The notes: generated by a model not told the origin, from the sequence alone. Positions 17,600 to 26,391 are shown, numbered from the stretch's first letter. The stretch: DNA of 35,944 bases from Candidatus Abyssobacteria bacterium SURF_5 (GCA_003598085.1 QZKU01000134.1:1-35944), one strand, 5' to 3'. Numbers and translations are program-made.

Positions 17600-18286
17600 G
17601 TGGTGCGCGGTGGATTTGTTTTTGCAGAACCGACTGCTTCCTTTGATGTATATGTGATCATCGATCAAGGCCTTTGCGCTTCCTCTTCCATCGATGTCGG
17701 AAGGCTGATGAAGCATCTTTCGGATGCCGGAGCAGGGGCGATACAATACCGCGCCAAAAACCTTTCAAAGGCAAAATATTATCAGGACATCCAACCGCTT
17801 CTTTCCCTCGCGCGCAGTTTCAGGATTCCTCTCTTTGTCAACGATCACCTGGACATTGCGCTTGCACTGCGAACCGACGGCATTCATCTCGGGCAGAATG
17901 ATCTGCCGTATGAAGCCGCACAGAAACTGCTGCCCGAGAACATGATCCTGGGAGTCTCAACTCACTCGCTGGAGCAAGCTGTCGCGGCAGCACGGCTTAA
18001 ACCGGGTTATATGGCTATCGGACCCGTTTTTCCAACGACCACAAAGGCAAATCCCGACCCGGTCGTAGGTACCGATAGCATCCGCAACATTAAAGCCAGT
18101 ATCGGCTCCATTCCGTTGATCGCCATCGGCGGAATCACCTTGGAGAACGCGGCCGAAGTAATTCGTTCAGGCGCCGACGGAGTGGCCGTCGCTTCCTGCG
18201 TCATTCAGGCGAAGGAGCCCGCGATTGCCGTACAAGTTTTGAAAGAACGAGTGGCTGTCGCAAAGGCCGCCCGAGAAATGAATTGA
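17600..18286 (+). CDS. thiE: Thiamine-phosphate synthase
   Basis: A 228-aa TIM-barrel enzyme that joins HMP pyrophosphate and the thiazole phosphate to form thiamine monophosphate. Family motifs are all visible: IQYRAKNLS (48-56), the NDHLDIAL segment (81-88), the DGIHLGQNDLP signature (93-103), GVSTHSLEQA, IGPVFPTTTK (140-149) and the phosphate-binding IAIGGIT followed by GADGVAVAS. The GTG at 17600 is a weak start with AGAGG upstream; the GTG codon right after it is equally possible. No other thiamine gene and no TPP riboswitch is seen nearby, so this is an isolated thiE, possibly co-transcribed with the HU gene. Confidence 0.9.
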   Translation: MVRGGFVFAEPTASFDVYVIIDQGLCASSSIDVGRLMKHLSDAGAGAIQYRAKNLSKAKYYQDIQPLLSLARSFRIPLFVNDHLDIALALRTDGIHLGQNDLPYEAAQKLLPENMILGVSTHSLEQAVAAARLKPGYMAIGPVFPTTTKANPDPVVGTDSIRNIKASIGSIPLIAIGGITLENAAEVIRSGADGVAVASCVIQAKEPAIAVQVLKERVAVAKAAREMN

Positions 18287-18351
18287 AGTCCCTGCTGGTT
18301 GTTCTTCCCTCATCTTTTCCTTCTCTCGGAGACAACTGAATCATTTTTCTG

Positions 18352-18381
18352 TTGAAAACAGCGCCGCGCTTCGGTTATTCT
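18352..18381 (+). promoter_or_regulatory. Candidate promoter of the MFS gene
   Basis: TTGAAA (18352-18357, 5 of 6), 18-bp spacer, TATTCT (18376-18381, 4 of 6), about 45 bases before the likely start codon. Moderate match only. Confidence 0.3.
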
Positions 18382-18428
18382 GGTCATCTCTGCTCTTGCA
18401 TTACGGGTTTTTCAGGGGGGGCATGCAG

Positions 18429-19739
18429 ATGGGCATGGCTGTGAAGCAGAAGGTTTTCTACGGCTGGTGGATCGTGCTGGTCAGCTCGTTTGTTATCTTC
18501 TTTGGGACCGGCATCGGGTTTTACTCGTTCGGCGTTTTCGTGAAACCGCTGGAGGCGAGCTTCGGCTGGAGCCGCGCCGCGATCTCGGCCACCATTGCGG
18601 TCTGGGCACTTGTATATGGCGTCACCGGACCGGTCATCGGAGCGCTCTTGCACAAATACGGCGCCCGATACATCATAGCGGCCTCGGCCCTGATAGCAGG
18701 CATCTGTTGGCTCTTCCTCAGCAGGCTCACCGGTATGTCGCAGTTGTTTGTCCTGATGTTCTTCTCCGGCATTGGCACCGCAGGTATCACACTGATCCCG
18801 AATCAGACGCTGATCTCCAACTGGTTTGACAGATATCGGGGCCGCGCGATGGGGATAATGATGGTCGGCATCGGGCTCGGCGGGCTGACCATGCCGCCGC
18901 TCGCCAATTTCCTGATCACCACCTACAGTTGGAGAGTCTCATTTTTCGTCTTGGGACTGATTCTCCTTGGCATCATTCCGCCCGTGCTGCTATTCATCCG
19001 CACCAGACCGGCCGATATGGGACTTGAACCTGACGGCGTCATCCACGCCCACGATGGCGGCTCAGATTTGCAGGAGCGAGAAGCGCGTTCTGTTGTCGGC
19101 CTCAGTACAAATCAGGCGGTCAGGACATCTTCGTTCTGGCTGTTGTTTGGCGCCTTCGCGTGTCTCATTTTCGGAGAATCGGGATTAACTGTTCATTTCG
19201 TCGCTCTTATCGATGATGCCGGCGTATCGTCGCAGATGGCGGCGACCTATTGGGCAATTGCTGTAGGGATCAGTTCCGCCGGCCGTCTGGGCTTCGGATT
19301 CCTCTCCGACAGGTTCAACCCGAAAAATCTGATAGCCACCACTCATGGGCTTCATGCGGTTGCACTCGTGCTGCTGCTGGTGTTCTTTCTCTATCTGAAA
19401 ATTCAATCTCCCGCCGTTTTGCTCCCGTTTTCGATCCTTTACGGATTGTCGCTCGGCGGCTCAGCCGTTCTCCTTCCCGTCGTGGTTGCCCGCTGTTTCG
19501 GCATGCTCAGTTTCAGCAAACTGCTCGGCCTGCTGATGAGCGGATTTGCGCTCGGCGTAGTGGGCGGCCCGGTCGTCGCGGGCTCGATAGCCGATGCGAC
19601 TGGCAGCTATACGCTCGCGATCATCCTGTTTATTGCGGCCTTTTTGACCGCTGCCGCGGCGGTTTCTTTCGTCAGGCTCGACCTGGCGAAAAAACAGGTC
19701 AACCTAATCCCGTCCGGATCGCCCGGCATAGAAACTTAG
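18429..19739 (+). CDS. MFS transporter (monocarboxylate/OFA-like)
   Basis: A 436-aa major facilitator superfamily carrier with 12 predicted helices, resembling the monocarboxylate / oxalate-formate antiporter group. The N terminus shows the characteristic FYGWWIVLVSSFVIFFGTGIGFYSFGVF, then FGWSRAAISATIAVWALVYG and the A-like loop NWFDRYRGRAMGIMMVGIGLGG between helices 4 and 5. The second half has GRLGFGFLSDRF, the equivalent conserved loop between helices 8 and 9. A run of seven G after an A (18414-18421) gives a ribosome binding site seven bases from the ATG at 18429; the ATG at 18423 is too close to it. The substrate is probably a small carboxylate but unproven. It lies next to the catabolic cluster on the opposite strand, so it may or may not serve that pathway. 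Confidence 0.85.
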   Translation: MGMAVKQKVFYGWWIVLVSSFVIFFGTGIGFYSFGVFVKPLEASFGWSRAAISATIAVWALVYGVTGPVIGALLHKYGARYIIAASALIAGICWLFLSRLTGMSQLFVLMFFSGIGTAGITLIPNQTLISNWFDRYRGRAMGIMMVGIGLGGLTMPPLANFLITTYSWRVSFFVLGLILLGIIPPVLLFIRTRPADMGLEPDGVIHAHDGGSDLQEREARSVVGLSTNQAVRTSSFWLLFGAFACLIFGESGLTVHFVALIDDAGVSSQMAATYWAIAVGISSAGRLGFGFLSDRFNPKNLIATTHGLHAVALVLLLVFFLYLKIQSPAVLLPFSILYGLSLGGSAVLLPVVVARCFGMLSFSKLLGLLMSGFALGVVGGPVVAGSIADATGSYTLAIILFIAAFLTAAAAVSFVRLDLAKKQVNLIPSGSPGIET

Positions 19740-19804
19740 AGTCGTCGGGTAAATACTAAAATAGAGTACGTGGATAATAAATTCGCATGTAATGGGGGAT
19801 CGTC

Positions 19805-20002
19805 ATGATTTGCAGCATTGGCAAGATTAAAGAGAAGGACCTCGACGAGATAAAGGAACTGGAGGAAGAATTAGGAAAGACCATCCTCGCGTTCCAGTGC
19901 AGCCACAAGATGACGCCGGCGGAACTGAAAGAGGATGAATTGGAGCGCCTTCGGAAAACCGAGGAGAAACTGCACCTGACACTGGTTGCGGTCGACCATT
20001 GA
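19805..20002 (+). CDS. Small charged protein of unknown function (65 aa)
   Basis: I do not recognise a family. The frame codes for 65 residues, begins with ATG five bases after GGGGGA, and ends before the convergent RraA-like gene. It has two highly charged helical segments (about residues 9-24 and 38-55, rich in Glu, Lys and Leu) separated by KTILAFQCSH, and ends in a hydrophobic strand LTLVAV. Two cysteines (Cys3 and Cys32) could bind a metal or form a disulphide. The composition looks like a real small helical protein rather than a chance frame, and the ribosome binding site is good. It lies 65 bp after the MFS gene. Confidence 0.6.
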   Translation: MICSIGKIKEKDLDEIKELEEELGKTILAFQCSHKMTPAELKEDELERLRKTEEKLHLTLVAVDH

Positions 20003-20064
20003 CCGAGACGGCAGCCCTTTGGCTTTTCCGGAATAACGTCTGCGACAGCCGCGAAAAGGCGGGG

Positions 20065-20760
20065 TCATGAGACGGTATCATCCGTCTGCATGCCAAGCTG
20101 TTCGTAGACCCTGCGCCGGTTCCGCTTGTCCGTCTCGAGCTCGCGCCGGGCATATGCGGCAACAGAACGGGCAAGCTGTCTCGGTACCACGATGACTCCG
20201 TCGCCGTCGGCAACAACGATATCGCCCGGATTGACCACAACGCCTCCGACGCAGAGGGGAATATTCTTGGCCTCAAATTGCAGGCGGGCCTGCACCATGC
20301 TCTGTGAGATGAATTTCGACCACACCGGCGTCTTCTGGCGGATCAATTCATCGGTATCGCGCACTCCCCCTTCGATGACGTATCCGCGCACTCCCAGCAT
20401 GTAAAACGCAAGCGAATTGAAAGAACCCATCAACCCGCAATTGACGTTGCTCTGGTCGATCACCATCACGTCGCCTTGCTCGATATCCTCGTCCCACGGA
20501 TAGCTGCAAATCTCGCGATAATACCACTCGGACCACTCAGTATATTGGTCGGGAGTCATTTCCGGAACAGTTCCTTGAAATGGCAAATATCGAGCCGTCC
20601 GTGCGATTCCGACTACTCGTGTCCTGAACAGTGGCCTCATGTCGGGCGACATCGACCCGTAATGGTGCATCGAGTTCCAATCCATCCCATCGCGCACGTC
20701 CGATACGCGCAGGTCTTCGTAAAGTTCCAGAAGCTCTTTTCTCTCTTCCGAAGTTGCCAT
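20065..20760 (-). CDS. RraA-like / HMG-aldolase-family protein
   Basis: A 231-aa protein of the RraA fold, a family that includes 4-hydroxy-4-methyl-2-oxoglutarate and oxaloacetate aldolases/decarboxylases as well as the RNase E regulator RraA. It has SDVRDGMD near the N terminus, the substrate/metal motif GGVRDTDEL (131-139, with Arg134 and Asp135 in the usual positions) and the signature GGVVVNPGDIVVADGDGVIVVP (172-193). It is longer than RraA itself, by an insert around residues 55-95 containing WSEWYYREICSYPWDED. GAGGAG precedes the ATG. It is the last gene of the leftward catabolic unit, 24 bp after the GH2 gene, so a retro-aldol or decarboxylation step on a sugar-derived keto acid fits better than RNase regulation. 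Confidence 0.8.
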   Translation of the reverse strand: MATSEERKELLELYEDLRVSDVRDGMDWNSMHHYGSMSPDMRPLFRTRVVGIARTARYLPFQGTVPEMTPDQYTEWSEWYYREICSYPWDEDIEQGDVMVIDQSNVNCGLMGSFNSLAFYMLGVRGYVIEGGVRDTDELIRQKTPVWSKFISQSMVQARLQFEAKNIPLCVGGVVVNPGDIVVADGDGVIVVPRQLARSVAAYARRELETDKRNRRRVYEQLGMQTDDTVS

Positions 20761-20784
20761 CTCGCTCTCCTCAAATGCTCCCGC

Positions 20785-22560
20785 TCATGCTGAACTGCTG
20801 AATGCTTCATAAATTTCACAATTCAGCGCTCGCACCAAGTCCATGTCAAACTTCAAAATCTCTCTGTCATAGGTGAAGAAGCCGTTCGTTTCGATTTCGA
20901 CATCGGAGAACTGCGTATAGACTGCCGCGCCAAGACCGTGTGGAATCAATGGCATAATCTGTGTGCGTATCAGGTTTGCATATGCCTCATGAAGAGCGGC
21001 CTTTTCAGGAAACATCGCATAGCCGAATTCGCTCTCGCCGTTCCACAGATGCCCGGTTTCCTGATAGTTGTACCCGCCGTATTCTGAAATGAAGTAGATT
21101 CTTGTATCGTTTCGCGGCGGCTTCTTTAACTTGAGTACGTAGACGTGCCGGCTGCAAAAGTCGCCTGCGCCCTGCTCGAGCCAGCCGGAGGCGTGATCGA
21201 CTAGACGTGAAGGGTCTTGCCGCTTAACTGATTCCGAAATGCGGGCGGCATCAAACTGGCCCCAGGATTCGTTGAACGGAGTCCAGATAGCAATACTGGG
21301 CGCGTTCCGAAGGTGTTCGATCACTGCGGCAAGTTCCGCCTCAAAATCCCGGCGCGCCTCGGCAGATTCGCGCCATGCCTTTCGATAGGAGCGAGCGCCG
21401 GTGTCTTTGCGTTTCCTGTTTGAAAACATGACACGAACGATCTCGTCCTCGGCCAGCATATTCTTTCCGCCGGACGGCATATCCTGAATGACAAGCAACC
21501 CGAGGCGGTCGGCGTGATAGTACCAGCGGCGCGGCTCGACCTTCACGTGCTTGCGGGTCATGTTGAACCCAAGTTCAAGCGTCTTCTCGATATCGAAAAT
21601 CAACGCTTCATCCGAGGGAGGAGTCATGCCGCCATCCGGCCAATACCCTTGATCCAGCGGGCCGTGCAGGAATATGGGCTTGCCATTGAGCAAGATGCGC
21701 TTATGCCCGGACTGCCCCACCCCCGCCGATATCTTTCGCATGCCGAAGTAGCTTTCAACCGAATCGATAACTCCCGCCTCCTTGAGCAGGTCCACTTTCA
21801 AAGAGTAAAGAAATGGGTCCTGTGGAGACCAGAGATGAGGATTCGGCACCGGCAGCCGGAGCTTATGACCGGAGACGCCTTCAATCATCCCGACTTCAAC
21901 GCCTTCAGATGTGGCGGCAATCGATACTCTTCCCTCCGATCGCGTGAAAACCTCCACCTCCAGCGCTTCGTTGTCAACTTTCGGAACCAGCTTCAGGCGT
22001 ACGATGTAATTATCAGCATGGACCGGCTCGACCCACACCGTCTGCCAGATGCCGCTGGTGGCGGTGTAGTAGATAGATTCCGGCTGCAAAACCTGCTTCC
22101 CCTTCTGCTGCCAATGAGAGTCGGTGGGATCCCAAACAGAAACAACTAATTCGTTTTCTCCAGGAGCCAACACTTCAGAGATATCGAATGTAAAGGGAAC
22201 ATATCCGCCGGCGTGGGAGCCGACCTTTTGCCTGTTCACGTAACAGTCGCATTGCCAGTCCACTGCCTCGAAATGAAGCAGGATTCGTCTGTCTTTCCAA
22301 GTGTCGGGTATTGTGAAGAAGCGGCGGTACCACAATAACTGGTCGGGCAGCAAGGGGCGCTTTACTCCGGACAGGGCTGTCTCGATGGCGAACGGCACGA
22401 GTATCTTTCCCTCATACACCTCAGGGGAAGTCGCCGCGCGTGGCGTGACTGCGTAATCCCACAGGCCGTTCAAGCTCCGCCATTGCCGGCGAACCATCTG
22501 CGGGCGCGGATATTCCGGAAGGGGAGCGGCGGGGTCAAATTGCGCAGCCCACCGCGTCAT
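20785..22560 (-). CDS. Glycoside hydrolase family 2 protein (cytoplasmic)
   Basis: A 591-aa GH2 enzyme (beta-galactosidase / beta-glucuronidase / beta-mannosidase superfamily). The N-terminal sugar-binding domain shows RPQMVRRQWRSLNGLWDYAV and LWYRRFFTIPDTW; an immunoglobulin-like domain follows (about 185-270), then the TIM barrel with GFNMTRKHVKVEPRRWYYHADRLGLLVIQDMP. Catalytic residues appear intact: acid/base Glu431 in PFNESWGQFD and nucleophile Glu493 in ISEYGG. No signal peptide is present, so it should act on imported oligosaccharides or glycosides. The ATG at 22560 has AAGGGA six bases upstream; the ATG at 22593 with GGAG is an equal alternative and adds 11 residues. Specificity is not readable; it lies between the GH4 and RraA-like genes. 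Confidence 0.87.
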   Translation of the reverse strand: MTRWAAQFDPAAPLPEYPRPQMVRRQWRSLNGLWDYAVTPRAATSPEVYEGKILVPFAIETALSGVKRPLLPDQLLWYRRFFTIPDTWKDRRILLHFEAVDWQCDCYVNRQKVGSHAGGYVPFTFDISEVLAPGENELVVSVWDPTDSHWQQKGKQVLQPESIYYTATSGIWQTVWVEPVHADNYIVRLKLVPKVDNEALEVEVFTRSEGRVSIAATSEGVEVGMIEGVSGHKLRLPVPNPHLWSPQDPFLYSLKVDLLKEAGVIDSVESYFGMRKISAGVGQSGHKRILLNGKPIFLHGPLDQGYWPDGGMTPPSDEALIFDIEKTLELGFNMTRKHVKVEPRRWYYHADRLGLLVIQDMPSGGKNMLAEDEIVRVMFSNRKRKDTGARSYRKAWRESAEARRDFEAELAAVIEHLRNAPSIAIWTPFNESWGQFDAARISESVKRQDPSRLVDHASGWLEQGAGDFCSRHVYVLKLKKPPRNDTRIYFISEYGGYNYQETGHLWNGESEFGYAMFPEKAALHEAYANLIRTQIMPLIPHGLGAAVYTQFSDVEIETNGFFTYDREILKFDMDLVRALNCEIYEAFSSSA

Positions 22561-22728
22561 GATATTTCCCTTCACTGGTCGCCATTCTTTCATGCTGGGT
22601 CTCCGAAGTGAACGGGCGACTCGCCGAATCGCCCCCACAACCACCTGGAAATTTGACCGTCGCCCTCTATTCGCAACCTGAAGCCATAAATGCCGTGAAC
22701 AATAGGCCCGCCGATAGCCTTATTGAAA

Positions 22729-24039
22729 TTAGCTGTAGAAGCGCGGCAAATACGCCCGGTGCGCCTCGAGCATCGCGTCAAGACATTTTTCCGCAGTGAA
22801 ACGGTCGGGCACGACCGGGTCGAGCAGCATCGCCTCCAGCGCGGCCTGTCGGTCACCCTCCATCGCGGCCTTCGCGTTGAGCGAGTGAATCGCCGCATGC
22901 AGGTTGCACCATCCCGCTATGACTGGAGGAAGCGCGCCCACAACCTCGCCCTGCAGATGGTCTCCCCTGGTCGAGGTGGGGACCTCCACGATGCTGGTCG
23001 GCGGCAGATTGGAAATGTATCCATCGTTCGGAAGATTCAGCGCATTGAAACGCTCATGCCGGTCATGCGTAATAGCGGACACAATTTGCGCGACCACCTC
23101 TCCGCTGGGTATTTGAAGGAATTCCTCCGCCGGATAGCTGCCCCGGACCATCTTCGCGACGCGCTCGTCCACATCCTTCAGATACATCTGATAGGCCGAA
23201 AAGAAATCGAACGGCTCCATCTCCGACTCCCAGGCGGTTCGCCACACATGGCCGCCGGCGAGATATTCGCCTGCGTGACTGTCGCTGGTGACGCACAAAT
23301 AGCCCGTCAGCCGGAACAGGTCGGCCACCAGCAGGCGGTCCATATGCACGTTTCTCGGCGCCAGTTCGCGCACCATTGGGTATAAATCCTCTCCTGTTTC
23401 CTTATTGCGAACCTCGATATACCAAGTGAAGTGATTGAGACCTGCGGCGACCACATGCAGGCTCTCCTCCGGCATCTGGAGCAAGGACGAGAGATAGGCG
23501 TTGCCATCGACGATCTCGTGACAGCTCCCGACGAATTTGACACTCGTATAATCGTGCACCGCCTGAAGAATCCTGCTCATGGGATTGGCGAGGTTTATCA
23601 TCAACGCTTCTGGACATAGCTTCTCCACGTCCTGACAGATTTCCACCACAACCGGAATCTGGCGCATCGCATGAAAGAGGCCGCCCGGTCCGCCGTTTTC
23701 TCCCTGCGCCTGCTCGATGCCGAATTTCCTCGGAATGTGCTGGTCCATCTTCCAGAGCGGAAACCGATTGACCTCGACGCTTATTATGACGAAGTCGGCG
23801 CCGGGAAGCGCGCTGGCGCGGTCGGTTGTATATTCAAGTTTCAATTCGGCGCCGGCATACGCGATCAAGCGACGGCCGAGTTGATGCACCAGTTTCAACT
23901 TTTCCTCATTTACATCGACAAGGACGATCATGCTGCCGGAAAGGTCTTCGGTCTTGATGAAGTCCGAAATGAGCAAGGGGGCGAACTGCGTGCTGCCGCC
24001 CCCAAGAAAAACTATCTTTTTGTTTGACGCCAAGGTCAT
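22729..24039 (-). CDS. Glycoside hydrolase family 4 protein (NAD- and metal-dependent)
   Basis: A 436-aa GH4 enzyme, a family that cleaves glycosides through transient NAD-dependent oxidation at C3, elimination and re-addition. It has the Rossmann motif FLGGGSTQF (11-19), the family-specific ENGGPGG (114-120), the ANPMSRI loop (151-157), metal-binding Cys173-His174 in GSCHEI and Asn202-His203 in AGLNHFTW. All of these are in the expected order. The length is normal. The ATG has a strong AGGAGG overlapping upstream bases. GH4 includes alpha-glucosidases, alpha-galactosidases, alpha-glucuronidases and 6-phospho-glycosidases; ENGGPGG and the absence of a phosphotransferase nearby favour a non-phosphorylated substrate, but this is inference. 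It lies in a unit with two Gfo/Idh oxidoreductases and a GH2 enzyme. Confidence 0.87.
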   Translation of the reverse strand: MTLASNKKIVFLGGGSTQFAPLLISDFIKTEDLSGSMIVLVDVNEEKLKLVHQLGRRLIAYAGAELKLEYTTDRASALPGADFVIISVEVNRFPLWKMDQHIPRKFGIEQAQGENGGPGGLFHAMRQIPVVVEICQDVEKLCPEALMINLANPMSRILQAVHDYTSVKFVGSCHEIVDGNAYLSSLLQMPEESLHVVAAGLNHFTWYIEVRNKETGEDLYPMVRELAPRNVHMDRLLVADLFRLTGYLCVTSDSHAGEYLAGGHVWRTAWESEMEPFDFFSAYQMYLKDVDERVAKMVRGSYPAEEFLQIPSGEVVAQIVSAITHDRHERFNALNLPNDGYISNLPPTSIVEVPTSTRGDHLQGEVVGALPPVIAGWCNLHAAIHSLNAKAAMEGDRQAALEAMLLDPVVPDRFTAEKCLDAMLEAHRAYLPRFYS

Positions 24040-24122
24040 TTCCTCCTCTTCCAGTGGTTCACGCTCAAGCTCCCGATGGAAACTGCTCTCCTCATGCTCT
24101 CCTCCTCGGAGCCGCGATTAAG

Positions 24123-25199
24123 CTATGTCCCCAGCCATATCTGAATAGGCGTCTTTTCCATCGGAAGCGGTGAGGTCAAGTCGAGCGGCCTCTTCTCGCG
24201 CGCCGACAGATAACCCGCCGTCAGAATCCGCAGGACGCGTTCGCCGTCGAGCGCTGATTCCATCGGGATTTCCCCCGTTCGGAAGCAGCGCTCGAAGTCC
24301 TCAACCTGGCCGACATACCCGCCGCTTGCGAGGTACCTGTTCAGGCGCATGTCGAACTGGGCGGGAATGTCGATGTTCTCAACCTCTCCGTCAGCGTGAT
24401 AGAACGTCAGGAACTGAGGCGGAGGACTAAAGGCGGCCCGCAGTCGCCCCTTCTCCCCCTGCACTTCGTAATGAAAGCTCTCTTCTGTTTCGAGCCATGA
24501 ACTGACGCAGGTGATCTCGACGCCGTCTTTTGTCTCAAGAACGGCTTCGCCCTTCCCGTCAATGCCGCCGTCGGGCGCCTCCGCCAACACGCAGGATTTC
24601 ACTCGTTTAATCGGAGGCTTTCCCGTGAGGAACAGGACGCTTTCGAGCGTATGCGAGCCGAGGTCAAGATGGGCGCCGCCACCGGCGAACTGTGGTTTGC
24701 GGAACCAGCCGTTGGGCGGAGGGCCGCCATGACCGCAGAAGCCGAGCGCGCTCTTGACCGCGCCGAGTGCGCCATCGGCGATCATCTCGCGCGCCTTCAA
24801 GAGCAAGGGAGAATAAACCTGGTTCTCCGCGTATCCGATGGAGACGCCGGCCGCGGTTGCCGTCTCGGTCACTTTCTTCGCTTCGGCGAGAGTGATCGCG
24901 AGCGGTTTTTCGATAACGAGGTGTTTGCCCGCTCTGATCGCGGCAAGCGCGTGTTCCGCGTGAAGAGAGTTCGGGCTGAGCACGAAGACGATGTCGATGT
25001 CCTTGCGGGCGAGCATGTCCCCCAGATTGGAGAACGTGTATGGCGCCGCATCGAAAATTCTCGCCCTGTGCTCGGCGACCTCTTTCGACTGAGATGCGAT
25101 TGCAAGCAGTTTCAAGTTGGGATTGCTCCTTACCGCGAACAGATGCAGATAGGAAATGAATCCCGCTCCGATAAATGCCACTCCCGCAGGCTTATTCAT
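24123..25199 (-). CDS. Gfo/Idh/MocA-family NAD(P)-dependent oxidoreductase
   Basis: A 358-aa sugar dehydrogenase-type oxidoreductase. The N-terminal Rossmann fold begins with VAFIGAGFISYLHL (GxGxxS-like motif at 11-16), and the conserved EKP motif is at 97-99 (HLVIEKPLA). The C-terminal alpha/beta domain has GGGAHLDLGSHTLE (173-186), with a His at the place of the proton-relay His183. Length is normal. The start ATG overlaps the stop of the upstream oxidoreductase by 8 bases, so the two are translated together. Members of this family oxidise or reduce sugars, inositols or keto sugars; in a cluster with GH4 a C3-oxidation or 3-keto-sugar reduction is plausible, but not demonstrated. Confidence 0.85.
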   Translation of the reverse strand: MNKPAGVAFIGAGFISYLHLFAVRSNPNLKLLAIASQSKEVAEHRARIFDAAPYTFSNLGDMLARKDIDIVFVLSPNSLHAEHALAAIRAGKHLVIEKPLAITLAEAKKVTETATAAGVSIGYAENQVYSPLLLKAREMIADGALGAVKSALGFCGHGGPPPNGWFRKPQFAGGGAHLDLGSHTLESVLFLTGKPPIKRVKSCVLAEAPDGGIDGKGEAVLETKDGVEITCVSSWLETEESFHYEVQGEKGRLRAAFSPPPQFLTFYHADGEVENIDIPAQFDMRLNRYLASGGYVGQVEDFERCFRTGEIPMESALDGERVLRILTAGYLSAREKRPLDLTSPLPMEKTPIQIWLGT

Positions 25200-26334
25200 T
25201 GCGCGCCTCCTCGGGCCGCGGCCCCGAATTACTTTGCCGAATCATGGTTCGGGTGATTTCCTCGATTAATTCCATATCCTTCACCGCATCGCGGGCGCTC
25301 GTTAGTGGTTGGATACCCTTGGTTACAACTTCGTGGACATGCTTCCACTCGCACCGGAAGCCGGTCTCGAAGCGCCCTCCATGTGTTTCTTCCACCGTCA
25401 TCCCGTTCTTCTCGTACGTCGCTTTAAGCGACGAGGGCGCCGCGGCGGCGTAAGTCGGTGGGAATTTCACCTCGACTTGCAGGTCGGACCGTCGCGCGAG
25501 AAAGCCCCAGTCGGTCATTTTTGACTCATGGAATTCGGCCTGCATCAGAGTTCTGCCGATTCCGTGGTCAAGAATGATGTCCAGCGAGAGGCCGACGAGA
25601 TTCAGAGGACCATTCATGGCATGAGCGCGCGCGTAATCGACTTTGACCGGCTCGCCGACCATCCTGCGCATGACGGGGATGTCATGGATGACGAGGCCGA
25701 TCAGCAACCCGTGCGCGACTACAAAATTCACATCAAGGTCCGAACCGAACAATTCGGTGGCGACGGCGGCGAAATCCAGTTGACCGATGAGAGCCGGCCA
25801 GCGGTCTGCGATTGACGGCCTGATGGTCTGGAGAATCTCGTCGGCTGTGTATTTTTCGTTCGGCCCGAGAAACGTGCGGAATTGCGCGAACCGGAACGGC
25901 TGAGGTTCTCCCCAGAGTTCTTTTGCGCGCCGCGTCGCGGGGTCATACACATGCGGGTATCCCATGACAATGGGAACGCCGGATTCCTCCGAGGCCTCCG
26001 CCATCTTTCTCACGATTCGCGAATTGAGCGCCGGGGGCTTCTCGACGAGAGCCGCCTTCTTCTTGGCCTGGCAGGCCGCGAGCGCGTGGTCCACATGGTA
26101 TGAGTCGGGGGTTGCGATGACGACCACGTCAACGTCAGGGTCGCGAATCAAGTCGAACGGGTTCTCAACCGGGCGCGCGCCGGTTCTGTGGGCGACCTCG
26201 CCCATCACTTCGCGGCTCGCGTCGCTGCACGCTTCGATGCGATAGAGCGAGGCGAGGCTGTTGAGCGCCGGCACGTGGAGCGCCTGAATCGCCTCTCCGC
26301 ATCCCACAAGTCCCACCCTCAGTCGATTTGTCAT
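25192..26334 (-). CDS. Gfo/Idh/MocA-family oxidoreductase, second paralogue
   Basis: A 380-aa oxidoreductase with RVGLVGCGEAIQALHVPAL at the N terminus (Rossmann glycine motif at 9-13), VVIATPDSYHVDHALAACQAKKKAALVEKPPAL (EKP at 98-100) and a C-terminal domain of the family. It is clearly a different subgroup from the following oxidoreductase: a HDIPVMRRMVGEP segment replaces the GGG.HLDLGSH motif, suggesting a different sugar or a heteromeric partner. The frame is open to a TTG at 26358, but the ATG at 26334 is preferred and has GGAGA upstream. It is followed without a gap by its paralogue (8-bp overlap) and preceded by a URO-D-superfamily gene 57 bp away. Confidence 0.83.
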   Translation of the reverse strand: MTNRLRVGLVGCGEAIQALHVPALNSLASLYRIEACSDASREVMGEVAHRTGARPVENPFDLIRDPDVDVVVIATPDSYHVDHALAACQAKKKAALVEKPPALNSRIVRKMAEASEESGVPIVMGYPHVYDPATRRAKELWGEPQPFRFAQFRTFLGPNEKYTADEILQTIRPSIADRWPALIGQLDFAAVATELFGSDLDVNFVVAHGLLIGLVIHDIPVMRRMVGEPVKVDYARAHAMNGPLNLVGLSLDIILDHGIGRTLMQAEFHESKMTDWGFLARRSDLQVEVKFPPTYAAAAPSSLKATYEKNGMTVEETHGGRFETGFRCEWKHVHEVVTKGIQPLTSARDAVKDMELIEEITRTMIRQSNSGPRPEEARNE

Positions 26335-26391
26335 AAATTGTGCTTCTCCCTTCTCCAAGCGCCTATGTGTTTGGAGAGAAAGGCGCCTGCA

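Noticed and set aside
17553-17600. TPP riboswitch before thiE
   Set aside because: Only a single ACTGAGT-like string is seen in a 47-base gap, too short for the aptamer and without its second conserved arm.
20020-20065. Intrinsic terminator between the convergent 65-aa gene and the RraA-like gene
   Set aside because: Only a 4-bp CCGC/GCGG stem is visible, with no T run on either strand.
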